This document shows, one piece after another, positions 24,310 through 37,800 of a stretch of DNA of 64,000 nucleotides (its first letter is position 1; each line of letters begins with the position of its first letter). This DNA is from Eleginops maclovinus (Eukaryota > Chordata > Actinopteri > Perciformes > Eleginopidae). Under the pieces are notes generated by a model that saw only the letters and a program-made list of their open reading frames with translations, was not told the origin of the DNA and made no database searches. The stretch lies in the NCBI RefSeq assembly GCF_036324505.1, contig NC_086370.1:17014600-17078599 (forward strand), read 5' to 3'. The position numbers and the translations under genes were made by a program.

Positions 24310-24790
24310 GACGAGTCTGATGAGCCAGAGCTTGAAGGTGTTGCAGTGGGCCTCCTTACTTGTCATCAGCGGCCATGACACAAGTCCAGTTCACTACAAC
24401 CCTGTGAGAATCTTTGTCATCGTTGAAAGTTATGCCGTGCGGGTCCGCCTCCCCAGACTTGCCGATGCCTTCCTGGTAATGTTTGGACTGATCTATGCAC
24501 TACACCTCAGCTATCCCAAAGCACTGAACAACACTTTTGAATTCACCCAAAAGATTTTACTTGGTCTAGAAACAATAAAGCCAATCTTAGGTCAGCATGA
24601 GCTTGTACCCACTGTGGGAACCACAAGGCTTCAGAAGCCCAGGCTGCCACTCCTTACTGAAAATAACAACACCTGCAAGGCCGTTAGCCTATGCCAGAGG
24701 AGGACAGAGAGGAAGGACACAACTGGCTAACTTGAAAGCAAGCAGTACACAAGCAGCTGTGAGGAGACCAATGGTCACGTGTGAAGAGGT
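24310..24790 (+). pseudogene. PB1/SAMD3-like family, C-terminal exon, decayed
   Basis: After acceptor cattaag the frame reads DESDEPELEGVAVGLLT. A +1 shift at about 24360 is followed by VISGHDTSPVHYNPVRIFVI, then LPRLADAFLVMFGLIYALHL and YPKALNNTFEFTQKIL. This is the conserved end of the family whose earlier exons lie at 22111-23352, so the piggyBac-like block appears to interrupt one ancestral gene copy. Confidence 0.65.
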
Positions 24791-25693
24791 CTGAGCGAAA
24801 AGTTACAAGCTTACACAAAATATTCCCTAACAATATGTATCACTTCTCTTCAAAATATGTCAAATGTACAATTTCATACTTAATGTAAATGTTTTTGAGA
24901 GAAATTACCAACATAACTACAGCTGGCAATCTCTGCAACATGAGAGGTCCCTAAGCATACATTCATAATGTAATTAAAAACTAAACTAAACTGATGAGTC
25001 CTGTGGTATGCAAGATTACAAATGTACAGACAGAGAGTGGAACACAAACTCATGCACAAACAACACTACCAAACAAATAAACCTATGGAAGAGTCCAATA
25101 AGTGCTCATGCTGATTCATCCGGGGCTTCAAGAAAGCTGAGCAATGAAATGAAGGTTAAGGAGTGTCAAACATAAGCTTGTTTAAGTCTGACAGTCCTAT
25201 CCTCAGGGGAACTTGTTCAATGTTGCCTGATTCCAGTTTTTTTTACCCACTGTTGGACTAATAACAATAAGTCAATTTCACAGCAACTCACTCCTGCACA
25301 AAGCTCTCTTTGGCTTTAATCATGGGATTCAAAAGTAGGTAGTGACAAAGAAAGTGTTGTACCGTACATTACGTACTGCTGTGGGGCTCATTAACAAGAC
25401 TATGGCGGATTCTCTATGGATGTATGAAAAGGTTTTTTTCTAAATCATCAAACTCCCAAGAGTTTGGTTTTAATTGTTTTTAAGATCGTTCTACTTGCCT
25501 ATGAGAATTATAACACCTGAGATTCAGAGTATACCCTCTCCAGCATGCAGAGGAATGCTTAATTGGGGATAAACTTGGTCTAATTAGGGTTTTGTTCACA
25601 CAATGCATTATAGTTAAGATGTCGAATAGTCATTGTAGACCAACAGTGTAAAGATTACAATAAACAGGCTCAATTGTATAACTTTCTTTAGTG

Positions 25694-25985
25694 CAGCAGT
25701 TCCCAACCTATGGTCAAGTGGGCCGCCAAATAATTTACAAAACATTATAATTTTTTTTTTAAATTGAAAGTTGGTGGTAGGAACTTTCCCACGGGACCAC
25801 ATGGATAATGCATTGATTGGTCGGTTTTGGTAAAATAACAAACATCCACAGCTAAAACTATCCAAGTGTATTGAAGGGATAATGTGCAGTGAGGTGGTCA
25901 TTATGGGAAAAGAACACCCAACAGGCTGATCAGGGAGCCCGACACGAAGAAATCTCTTGCTCCTCCTGGCTGAGCCTACATGCTG
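25694..25985. repeat. hAT-like non-autonomous fragment
   Basis: CAGCAGTTCCCAACCTATGG at the left resembles hAT ends of the CAGTGGTTCCCAACC type. No matching right end or 8-bp duplication was found, so only a partial copy is claimed. Confidence 0.35.
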
Positions 25986-26374
25986 CATTTACTTGTTTTG
26001 ATGTTTGGGTTTTTTCTGCACCATTGTATGTGTGATTTACCTCACTACATCTGATGCATGTAACATATGTGCAATTGTTATGTTTAAGAATGCATTTCTC
26101 AAATTTTGAAGGACATCGTTATTAATTTGCCTACTGCAGACAGCCCCTCACTTTTTAGTGTCTTGTTTCTGTTTGTTACTGATGGGCAGCTCCTTTTATA
26201 AATGAAATAAAAAGTCATTTGTCATACATGGACACAGCTGTTGAGCTCCAAGTCTGTTTGCCTGCATCAGACAGGGGAGTAAGGAGAAGCAATAGAAGAC
26301 TATAAGTAAAAAGTAAAGGGTTATAAAGAAAATGATATATCATTATTAGGAATAATCATCTGAATGTTGTTCAT

Positions 26375-26530
26375 CCCGGTATCTCATCTGGTGGAGCTGT
26401 GCAGTATGTGTCAAGACTGAGACTGTAAACGCAGCATCCCTGGATTGATTCTGACCCTGGCCCTTTGATGTTTGCCATTCTCTCTCTACAAGCTTTCACA
26501 ATCTAATATGCCCAAAAATATATTGAAAAA
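26375..26530 (+). repeat. degraded tRNA-derived SINE
   Basis: A GGTGGAGCTGTGC...CAAGACTGAG box-A-like half and GGATTGATTCTGACCC, a decayed box B (GGTTCGAATCC). A tail follows with CCATTCTCTCTC and AATATGCCCAAAAA, the usual ending of a common percomorph SINE. Confidence 0.5.
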
Positions 26531-27776
26531 ATTGTGAATGTGAGATTGGCCCAAATTGTGAAATAATTATGAACTATTGTGAATAATGAATACCTCACAG
26601 AGCACAATTCAAATGAATCATTTAGCATAGACATATCTATTAAAAGTAAAACATCAGTTTGGCAAACTACTGCTTAACGTTTCCTGTGGCTTGAGTGGTT
26701 AACACCACTTTACCAGCTATATCGGTTTAGAATATGTAAATAATTTAAGGAGTTTCTTAAAGATTAGAAATGTTAATGCGTTATTTAATTAACATTTGTT
26801 GCAGGACCCTTAGAAGGTCATTGATATATAGGGTCTTCCTTTCTCAGTGGTGAAAAGTGTGAGTCTTTTGAACAATGAGAGGTATGACAAACTATGACAG
26901 CCGATTCAGCAGTCTCCCTTGTTACCCACAAGCTAGTATTTCTCCTGAAAACGTCTGACAGACAGAAACCTTCCTGCTGCTAATCACACCTCTAACATAT
27001 AGGACATGTCAGCAAAAAACAAAAAACAACCACTTTTAAGAGATCAACATCTTATGGTCCTCATCATCTATCTTTATCTGTCATTTTCATAATTCACCGG
27101 GAAACAACACACAGGTGTGCAGATACACAGCCCCCACTGAGCCAAGCATGTCCATTATTTCAAACAACATTCACTAATGCAGCCCCCTAAATGGACTCTG
27201 TTAAGTGGGTTATTATTCAAAGCTAGAGGAGGATTTGATAGGACTAGATGGTATCCATTCTGCACTACAGTAGGATGCCTTTCAGTATGAGTAAAGCTTG
27301 CTGGGAAGAACAAAGAATGCTTTCTCTTTGTCCCTTTTGAACTACATCCATATTTTAAATTAACTGTCAGAGAGCCTAAAGTTAAGGGGAACATTGCAAA
27401 AGCCAATCAGTAAAAGAACAAAGTTTGGAATCGCTGCTTCTCTAACAAAGAAGTGTGCAGTAACCCTTGTGATTAAAGCGAGGGATTTGTAAAATGATGT
27501 GGTAAAGTCAAACAGTTAAAATAGAGCTGGTGTTTCAATAATTCAAGAGCAAGAGTGCAAGGTTTTGATGCCAAGATAACTTGAATACTAAGATTTGCTC
27601 TTAGTAAATAATTTATAATTCCAGACAGTAAGAGCAATCCAGATAAGCTCCAAGGTTCACAGCTCTACAGGTTACCGCATCACTCATTGGGCCTCTTTTA
27701 TCAATATGTTGAAATGTCAATAACTTTGTTTGTTCCTCATCAGCAAGGCTAAATAAATATGCTGTAAACAAGCTGT

Positions 27777-27801
27777 GGGGGGGGGGGGGGGGGGGGGGGG
27801 G
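27777..27801. repeat. poly-G tract, 25 bases
   Basis: Uninterrupted run of 25 G; length in the assembly may be unreliable. Confidence 0.95.
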
Positions 27802-30800
27802 ATAATATCTTTGTATTTCCAGTGGCTTTTACACTATGGAATGCATTATGCATGTACTTAAACAGAATATCAGAATATCCTGAACTTCAGAAAACAATCC
27901 ACAGTTGTGCATCTCTTGAACATCCTTAACTTACGGAACATTCACATTTAAAGTAATTTACATGTCCCATTTATATATTGAAATCACCCTGTCAACAAAT
28001 TGTTTGGTAAATTGTGTGCGAAAGCCCAACGTGCCAGAGTTTCTGCATGCAGAACACTAAAAAGCCTGTGGACAGTTGGAGATTGTGTAATAGCTGAAAA
28101 ATGAAGTTGCCCTTGAATAAATTCACTGATGTACTCAATTTGATGAATGCATCTAGAAGTCCCAGTGTAGCATTATTGTAATCTACTATGTGGACACTCT
28201 GTGTACTTTAAAAGTATTCTATCTCATGTCTGCATGTGATGATAAAGTAAACTTACTTTATGTTATCATTATTCTAGGAATTATTGTTTGAATCTGTGTG
28301 CTTACATGTTGAGATTTATACTGTACCTCCTCATTGCAAGTGCCATGTGGTCTGTAGTGTTCTGCTTAGCAAAAGATTACATCTGATGACAGCCATCATT
28401 GTACCAAAAGCTTAATCCACAGACTTGTTAACAGGTTTTTTGCTTTGTGTCCATAACCAGGCCTATAACAACAAGTTTACACATTAATGTAAGCTTTATT
28501 CTGAGCTACATTACTCCAGTAAAACCAGGAAAACATTTCTGGATGGACAGATTGCACTCTGCAAACTTTCAATGGGAGAAGGTTATTCAGTTTTTTTGGT
28601 ACACCCTTTTTGCATTCCTTATTCAAAATCATTAATGATCAAAGGGGGACAATTGTTGTAATTGAGATTAAAGATTGAGGAAAAATCTCGTTGTTTTTTT
28701 TATTCTCTGTCTCTTAACCCACAATTGCTGCTACCAATGATGTGCGTCCTACTAGCTGACCTGTAGGTCTCATTTAATGAGCAAGCTGAGCCTAAATTTG
28801 TCTTTTGAGGAAACGGCAGCCCTGAGCTGTTGGATGATTAAAGCGTGTTGTCTGGGATCTGCAGTGGTCCCTGGAAGCCAGTTCTGACAACTTTGACATG
28901 CAGCCTCCCAGAAATGCACTGAACCAGATATTGTAGTGTGTCTTTTCAACATTAGGCTTGCAATGCTGCCAAACAAGCCACATTAATCAACACTAACGGC
29001 TAGTAGCACAAGTCAAAGGGTGGAAAAACCTAAAAGAATAAGAAATATAATCAAAGCTTTTGTAAATAATAGAAATTCAGGTTATATTCTCAAAAAAGAC
29101 ATGATTAGCAGTATGAAATGAAGCATAAACACTAAATAATACAAGGTATGTTCTTACATGTAATAGGATCAGCGCTGATTCTCATCTGGGAATCAATAAC
29201 CTCACATTCATTCATGAAAGGCGTTGAATCTTACGCCTCATGCAGTCCAAAGCACTCTTATGAATTTATTCATTCGTTCTGTGCTGACAGCAGGTTGTAA
29301 ATAATCATTTGGCTCATACAAGTCGGGTAAGCATATTGTCTGAGGGATAGATTGCTGTCTGAGCTTCCTCCGCTGTCTTCCAGTTTTAATTCCCAGACAA
29401 ATGAGATGTTCGCAAGTTTTGACAGACTGTCTGTCATTCAGTATTATATAGCTTTTGGTGCAAATGTTTTGTTTGTGCGTGCTGGTCTGGGTGTGCTTGT
29501 GTTTGGATATTTGGAGACAGTGTTGGCATTTCACAAGAGAGCACCTCGAGAACAAAATGAGTATCGTTTGAAAAATGTCAAACAGTGAAGAGGTCGCTTG
29601 CATACAGAAAAACCACCTTGAAGGAGACATTAGTCCATTTTAACATGGCATGGGAAATAATGTAATGATTTACCGTACTGTATGTTGAATGGGATGCCAT
29701 TGTGAAAAGCACTACATAAAGACTATGTAAATGCTTTCTTGAATGCAAAATCATTGTGCACAGCACTTTACTGCATGTGTACATTGGGGTTGGGTGAGTC
29801 AACAGTCCTGCTACAGTATTGCTTCCTCGTGTCTTTTTACTTATTGACTTTTGTCATTACCTCACATGAGTGATGTTAAATGGGAGCAAATGATGCAGTG
29901 AAATGTATAAGAATGATGGCTCCCCTCAGGCCATGAATAACTCAGAGACCTTCACAGTGAGTGAATATATCTAAAGGCTTCTTGCATGAACTGCAGAATA
30001 CATGGAGGATGTGTAAATGGTACCACGCTCCCTCACTCTGTATTTGTGCACACAAATGTGTTTATACATGTTCTAGCCCAGCTCTTCCAAATTGATTTCA
30101 GTAGGTTTAGCCCCCTGTTCCAGCCCTCCTCCGTCACCAATTATCCACCACCATGTTGGCAGTCGCTCTCTGACATGTGGGCTGCAGATGGCCATCCTGT
30201 GTAACACTGCCAGGATAGGGGCAACTGTTACCCGTGCTGAAACAATTGTCACAATTTGCCACAAGACACTTTCATTCCAATGAGTCACTAGAATCACCGT
30301 GTCCTGTGAGGGTGTGCATACACAGCAGACCTTTTCATATGTCTGCACAAAGAACACTAAACTATACAGAGAGTGAAGACAGCAAGCCAGCAAATGTGTT
30401 ATTAACCTGTCTTTTGCCAAGACACTTTTAGTTTTGCATGGGAGAGAACAGCTCTACCCCCAGTGGATCATCCTGGAAAAAAAACATATTGGCCTCATGA
30501 GACATTTACCTGTCATTCACAGTGTATCATTCTATTGCTCTGAGTCACTCAATCACGATTATAGAGCTGCTACTGTAAGGTAATTGCCGACCATATGGGC
30601 AGATGGTCGCTTTACTGCATGTTTATCATGTCACAGTGCACATTCAGCTATCTTTCAATTGGTGAAACCTCTGGGGCTTAAGTGATCATGATTAGCATCA
30701 TTGCCACAATGCACAATGTGTTTTAAAAGCATTAAGAAATAAAGAGGGGAAGGGGGAGTGTTGAGATCCTGAATATCACAACGTCATCTGGCACTTAAAC

Positions 30801-32289
30801 TCAATGTTAATCGGCTCAGTGTTTTTTCAGTTTTTGTGTTGATATGGATATATTTCAGTCTTAACACTGCAAAGAAATTGGTTATGACCTTTAATTTGGA
30901 AGAAAAACGACATCACAGTCATGACAATCACAGGAACAATATAAGAATTAATGAAATGAATTCTTTAATAAAAACGCTTTTACATTCAATGCAAGATTTA
31001 GTTTGTATATTAATTAATTGTTTAGCTCTACAGGATCAAGGACGTGTTACAGAGCTCACTGTAATTGTCATTTCTATTGCCAGAATCATAAATAATTCTA
31101 AGTGCTATATCATCACCTGCTATACCCTGCCAGAATTCTGACAGACAGATTCTGTACTCTAACCTCTTTGATCACCATAATAACACCAAGATAATGTGCT
31201 GTATAATATGATGGATTCACTGGCTTGGTGGTTGATTTGGGGCTTCATCAGTCAAATAAGTTTCCAGTAGATTACTTCCTCTCAGCAGGAGAAAGGTCTT
31301 ATTAAGGCTGACAAACTGATTAGGAGCTCTACTGCCTGCCTTATACCTTCGCTGTAATTACTTCTGCCACTGAGGTTACGTTTACCATCCTGTATCTGTG
31401 TCACTTTGCCTGTTAGCAGGGTGTCTTAAACATTTTGAATCAGATTTCAATGGAATACCAATTATTTATACCTGCACTTGTTATTATACTTCAAATAAGT
31501 AAGATAAGACACACGTTTTGGTCCATTTCTGCTTTTTCTTTGTACATTCTGCACTTTCATAAAATTTCTGCACTCCAGAGGATCGTGCACTCACTCCCAG
31601 CTTTCTTTTGGAAGAGCCGTTGGCCTGGCACAGACTTCTAAACATAATGTACTGTAAGAAAATCACCAATTGTGAGGGGAGATCTTAATGAGCCCAGTAA
31701 TTAGAATCAAAGCAGCTTGCAGCACACTGACGTGATGTCTGACACTGAAAGTGGAATGGATCTTGCACAAGAGAAGAGAGGATGAAATATTTAACAAATA
31801 CAGAGATGCAGTCTCCATCAAGTTAATATTTGTTCTGAACAGCGCAAGCAGTAGGCCTACATTTCCTTACCTAAAGTTGGATCACTTGGATTGCGCCTCA
31901 AGTCCAAGTCAACACATTCCTAGAAAAAGAGGTTATCATCACTGTCTAAGACTTCCTATCTCCCTCGCCCCCATCGCAGAAAAAGACTCGGCATACAATT
32001 CTTCACATTCTTCACATCATGAAGAGATATATAACTTAAGACCTATTTAAATCATTCCTAACACAAGAAAGATAGTCTTATCCGTGTTGAAAACAGCTCC
32101 TTAACCTCACTGCAAAGATATGGAGATGTTAAGTGTGTCAGCATGCAATGAATTTAGTGCTAGTTATTGAGAAAATAGGAAAACGTCTCCCTACCAGCAT
32201 AAAACACACCCTGTCAGACGTAAGCAAACTTCTGACAAGTGTGTGGTGTACTTGTAGTAGGCTATGAAAATGCATAAAGCAAAACAAAG

Positions 32290-32790
32290 AGACAAATAAA
32301 GCTGCAAGCAGCAGTGAGCTCACAGGCTTCACCAAACTGAGCTAAGTCACTTTGGCCATTGTAATACTCTCTTTTTTAAAATCATAAAACAGCAAAGGTA
32401 GGACGTGTTTAAAGTTATAGCTCGTTTTTGTCGTACAGTGATGAGACTTATACCAATGGAATTTTTGGAATCTCAGCAGCAGATAGCATGAAGTAGAAAA
32501 ATCCCCGTCGCCACTCATGTGCTAATATAGCGTTAGCTCGTTTTCGTTAACTGCTGATTTAGACGCTTGGTGTTGGAATTGTGTTTCGTTAAGGTAAAAA
32601 TGTATCGTTAGTATCGTCTGCTAGCTGAGTTTCTTCCGGTTAAGTGGGTATGCCACATTAATAGGTTGTTAAATGTTAACATGCTCTGAAACGCTGTTTC
32701 TTACAAGTTGCTGCGTCTGCCCTCGCGGCCGGGGTCATTCGGGTTTAACAGGATATGTTATCGACTCCGACTTCTATTACCTGAACTGTA
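32290..32790. repeat. probable interspersed repeat (AAAGCTGCAAGCAGC type)
   Basis: Opens with ATAAAGCTGCAAGCAGCAGT, a phrase recurring in teleost genomes. GC- and CpG-richer than the flanks, ending near the CCTCGCGGCCGGGGTC block (32720). An alternative reading is a small CpG island. Confidence 0.35.
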
Positions 32791-34701
32791 TGCTTCCTGA
32801 CACTATGCGAATGAGTCACAATCCAGTGATTACAAGCTGACCCTCTGTGATTGAATGATGGTAGAGTTATACGGCCTTAAACCAAACCAATTATAAATGG
32901 TAAATCCAACTATACTCTACAGTATACCCATTGTGATTCAGGTAAAAAAAAAAGAAGGTAATTTAGGGTTAGAGAGAAAACAAATTGCTTAGATTTTCTT
33001 TAATGAACTCAGCATTGCATTAGAGCACTATTGATTGCACAAATCCCCATGAACCTTGAAACAGTGGCATTCAAATGAAAAGTGACATTGCTGGAAGACT
33101 TAGGGTGGACACAGTGTACAACATGAGACTTTTAATAGGATTAGCTCAGAATAGACTCCTCTACACATATCTTGAGGCATGGTGAAAAAAATGAAAAGCC
33201 TTCCAACAGATTCTTTCAGGTACTTCTTTTCTTTTTGTGTTTATTTCGAGAGATCTTGTCGGGTGCAACTCTAGGAAAACTTTAAACAAGAATAACAAAA
33301 AAAAGTGTTATGAGGTCAAGGTGGGAGTTGGTACAAGAATGACTCAAAAAAAGACTTGGCTCAGCTCAATGCTGGATCCAACATCCACTATGCTCACGCA
33401 GTGGTCTTACAAGAATAAAACTGACTCCAATGTTAATATATTGGATCGAACAATTCAATTCAATTCACTTTAAGCCAGATTATTTGCTCTTCTGTGGTGC
33501 ATTCATTTTCTTTTTCCTAAATAAGGTTTTACTTCTGGTATTACAAGGTACATATTTACACTTAGGAGAAAAGGATTCAATATAACTCAGGGAACTGATT
33601 TGATATTTGTATTCAAAACACGTAATTATATTCCTATAATTTTTGCTGCGGCATAACTGTGTGAAGATGATTAACGAGCATAGAGATGGTCCAAAAAGAA
33701 CCCACTTCGTTATGCAGATAAAAGCACTGTTAAAGGGAACTACTTTTATTAGTTTCTTATTAAAAAAATAATCCAATGTTCTTTGCGTTGGGCTACTATA
33801 AAATGGTTTCTGTGTAAAAGTGCAAGCCTCAAATTAAAAGATGGAGATATACTGTAAAACATGGATCATCACCTTTGTTCTCTTAGTGTTCATATCAGCA
33901 TAAACATTGGGTCATGAGTAGTGACAGGAGTGAAATATACCTCAATGTTTCACTGGTTTTGTTCAGTAACTGGGTTATTTATCATTCAGATGGAATAAGC
34001 TTATTTTAGCATGCTCTTAATGCTGTACCCCACTTTCACTGGGTGGAAACAAAAACTGAATATTCAGCCCTTTCAATGCTATACCACATGTAGACATTTA
34101 TTTATAGTTTTGCCTTGTTCTTTTGTCTACCGACTCCCAAAAAGATGTATGTGTCTTTTAAAAGAAGCTTTGGGGACCATCTGTGGAAGGTCTTGGTTTG
34201 TGTAAGCACTGAAAAAGAGTAAAAGACGGCAAACAGCCTCAGTTTTATTTGATCCATGTGTGTTTTTTTTTGTGTGTGTTCCTAGCTGCAGTAAGGCAAC
34301 TGCAGGACTTGACTCCATTAATAACTTGTGTAGTGGGTCCCTGTATGCAAGGCGTGAAACCTGAGAGCCAGTCACCTGTTCTGCTACCTGAGCCCGGGCT
34401 CCGAGGACAGATGGAGGAGAGAAGAAGGATAGACGGCCTTCATGTGCTGCCTGTCTAGGACTCAGCTAATATAGACTCACTGCCTTGGATACAGCTTAAA
34501 CCAGCATTACTAACCATGTGAAGCTTCTCCACCAGCACCATCACGGTTAAAGATTCACCAAGGAAACGGGCTTCATTTTCATTTGCAGAGCACATTTGTC
34601 TCTGAGTCACTAAGGCGGCTAACATAAGCTCCGGGGTCCTTTGTATAAACATATTGACTCTGTTGACGAGTTGTGCTTTGCTCCTTGATCCCCCCTGTCA
34701 G

Positions 34702-34875
34702 CTGAGTGGAGTTTCCACTAGGGTTCGAGAAAAGACCTCAGATCGCGCTCGCATAGCCAATGTCTGGCTGAGAGCAGGAGAGCTGGCACTGTGGCCCCTG
34801 CTGAAAGAAGAGGATACATCTGCAGCGGAGAGAGGAGAAACAGCTGATGGCTTTGCCTTGACACTCTGCTATCAG
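34702..34875 (+). CDS. c10orf90: c10orf90 candidate upstream coding exon
   Basis: 174 nt, 58 codons, phase 0 to 0, with pyrimidine-rich acceptor cccccctgtcag and donor GTAAGA. Its peptide (LSGVSTRVREKTSDRARIAN...) joins in frame to the next exon. I do not recognise the peptide itself, and the frame upstream of the acceptor hits a stop at 34603 without an ATG. Confidence 0.5.
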
Positions 34876-37800
34876 GTAAGAAGGTACGACAATTTCTACA
34901 GGAAAGGTTGAATGGTATTTCAGAATTAATCAATTTTTCTCTCTGTAATGCATCTCTTTTCACCAGTAATGAAATCATACTTGTGTCCGATTAATAAAAC
35001 AAATTATAAAGATATAGCAATGTTTATTAATTATGGCAATGGTACAAAAATACGATTATACCACACGTTTGACATACCATGATCACAGGCACAACCGGGG
35101 TATTCTACTATGCATGACTTTTTAGCAGTGGTAGATAATTAACATTGTTGCTAACGTGTTAAACATTTGCATTCTTGCTGTCTTAGGTAGGGACAAATGT
35201 TTAATATCCAGTACCATTAACTATTCAGGCCACTGGTGTGTTTTCCTATGGCGAATTGAAACAGATTATGGCCCATGTGATCACATTCCAGTGACCCACA
35301 GTCAGGCATTACTGCGCGCTTGACTCAGTCTGACTAATTGCTCTAATACAGAGACCAGTATGTAACGGCTGCAGATAATAACAAGGAGCATACGTCATCT
35401 TTACAATTCTTGATTCACCGATCAATAGTGCATGTGTGTTCAGAAAGTAATTCAAAGGAAGAGCGCACTAGGAAATTAAATATGGAGGCAATTTCAAGTC
35501 ATTATGTAGCTATTGTACATTACTCTTTAACTAACAAATGTAGGGAAAAAGACAGCATGTAGAGAAATGTGCATACATAAAAGGCCATTTTTATTAGACT
35601 TGTCTGTGAAAAAGAATCACCTCGCCTAACACTAGCACATATGGGCTTCCTCATTGAGCTGCATTTAAACGCTGGCTGTGCTGATGGGTTTATCTCTCAC
35701 GTAGCCACAGCTCTGCACGGCCTGTCTGCTCCCTAACCAGCTGTAAGTCCCAGGGCCTCCCGCCTGTTCCTGGCACTGTCAGGAGCACAAAGGTTTACTC
35801 AATCACTGGTCTCCGTGCATTCAACAATAAGCATATGGTTACCTTAGCCAAACACAAACACTGTCCGCTCTCTGTGAGCTGTCAGTTTGTCTCTCCACAA
35901 AAACACACATTGTTTCTGTTTTCTCTCTGTCTATCATAGACACCTAAGAGATTAACGTTCAAAGGGAAAGGGATATTCAACATTTCTATGTTGACCCAAA
36001 AATGTGTCTGTCTCTTAAAACTGCCCTGTACTGACTGTGGCTCTAAGGTCTGTATTTCATTGCAATTGAACATAATATGTGCAAACTTGCACCCATGCCG
36101 GTTTCAAAATGATGTTTCCTTTTATTGACGCAATGAAGTGAAATTTTTTTACAGAATTTTAGACATCTCTTTTTATCAGTACATGAATCAGCAGATGTTG
36201 TCAAAAGTCAGAAATAAAAAATCAATTTGCACCATTTTTAACAATATTTCTGTACCTACAGTCCTGTATATAGATGTGTAAAGAAATTTAAGGAATGACA
36301 ACATTTATTTTCTTCGTCCACCAGAGGTCTGCTTTAAAACATACATAGGTTATAGCTAAGGTGGTGGAGATTGGCGGTGGCGAGCGCTGTTTAACACCTA
36401 AATGTGTTCAGCCTGTAGGAGATCTGTGTGACTGTGAAGGCCATGCAGCAGCTTATAATTATCATCATTTACATACATTACCAGAACAGAAAATAAGACT
36501 CTATTTTCTTTATGTTACCCGACTTATTTAGTATGTTTGTCTTTGATTTGTCAACCATCTTTGTGGGTATACAACAATGCAGAAAAACCTATACTCTACT
36601 ACGCACATACAATACACCCATGTACATTACAACAGTACATTTGCTTTTGTGTACTGCAGTATATATGCTGTTGAATGTAAAGCAATATACGCATCTAGTT
36701 CAATTACTTGTTTCCCTTTGCCTCCTTTGTTTCTCGGTTCGTTCTAGGTATTTTTGTTTTTATTCCCCCTTTTTGCTAGCCATATTTATTACGACCTTCA
36801 GGATAATTTTCTCTCACACAAACAAACTCCTACCCTCTATTGTCGACTGCAACATTATATTTTTTATTTATTATTCCTCCAATTACACTTGCTGGCTTGG
36901 CAAAAAATAAATCAAAGGAAAATGGGGTGAGACTGAATGTGTAAACTTCTATTTCAGTGTTGTTGTTCAAGGCAGCATTCCCGTCCCGTGTGGCTCACCT
37001 CAAAATGAAACACACGGGGCAAACATAATTACTTTCCTTGTATTATGTGAATTGTACCATGCAAACATATTAACGGGCCAGCAACATGACTTCAATTTGC
37101 AAGGTCTGACTGGGACACTGTGTTAGACAAAATGAATGCCCTGCACGCTTGACAAGTTTGTTTAAAGAGCAAGTTATGCCTCCATTTGTTATAATCTTCG
37201 TTTTATTAACTGTAATAGCTACGTCAGGCTTTATACCAGCTGAACTGGGAGCAGTGCTCTTGGTGTATCATGATTAAAAAACTGAATTACACTCGAATAA
37301 AAAGAGCCGATAAGCCACTTCCTATGCCTACTGAAACAAAAGGCCTAAACATTTAAGCTATTGTTTGGTGTTAAGGAATAATCAAAAATATGCCAGGCAA
37401 GCATGGCAGATAATGTGAGGAGAGCCTGAGCAGCAGAAATCCAGATAAAGAGATATTTTTTTGTCAGTGCTGATGGGTGGTAATGAACATGGCTCTAAGC
37501 ATGGAATAAATGATGGAAAGATAGAGTGAAGTGCATAATGCGAGGTTCAAGTATTAGCAGGGAGACTATTTTCAGTGATGAGATAGCTGTATTTTTTATG
37601 ATGAGTAGGTAAGTCTGATAATTGTGTTGCCTTTGAAGTGGCCTTCCCTTTTAAGACATGGTGGCGTGTGCAGCCTATTTAAATCCAGAAGCTGCAGTGA
37701 TCTAATGTACAGTATTGTTCTCTTTCTTCTGTGGATTTACAGATGAGAAAATAAAAGACAGCTAGTCGATGTCAGTGGGTTTCCACAGTCGGAGATTCCC

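Larger units (their letters stand above)
24800..34600. other. intergenic, repeat-bearing
   Basis: About 10 kb without a recognised exon. It holds a hAT-like TIR fragment (25694), a degraded SINE (26375-26530), a 25-base G run (27777-27801) and a repeat-like block at 32290-32790. DOCK1 exons, expected here from the human map, were not recognised. Confidence 0.5.

Noticed and set aside
29238..30420. Long minus-strand frames suspected as DOCK1 exons
   Set aside because: Peptides show no DOCK1 similarity that I recognise and lack paired splice sites.
34249..34458. Frame after a TTCCTAG acceptor, possible c10orf90 exon
   Set aside because: Good acceptor, but the frame ends in a stop at 34458 and no donor joins it in phase to 34702; could be untranslated exon, not supported as coding.
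36512..36910. 132-codon plus-strand frame in a c10orf90 intron
   Set aside because: AT-driven hydrophobic composition, no splice signals, no recognisable family.
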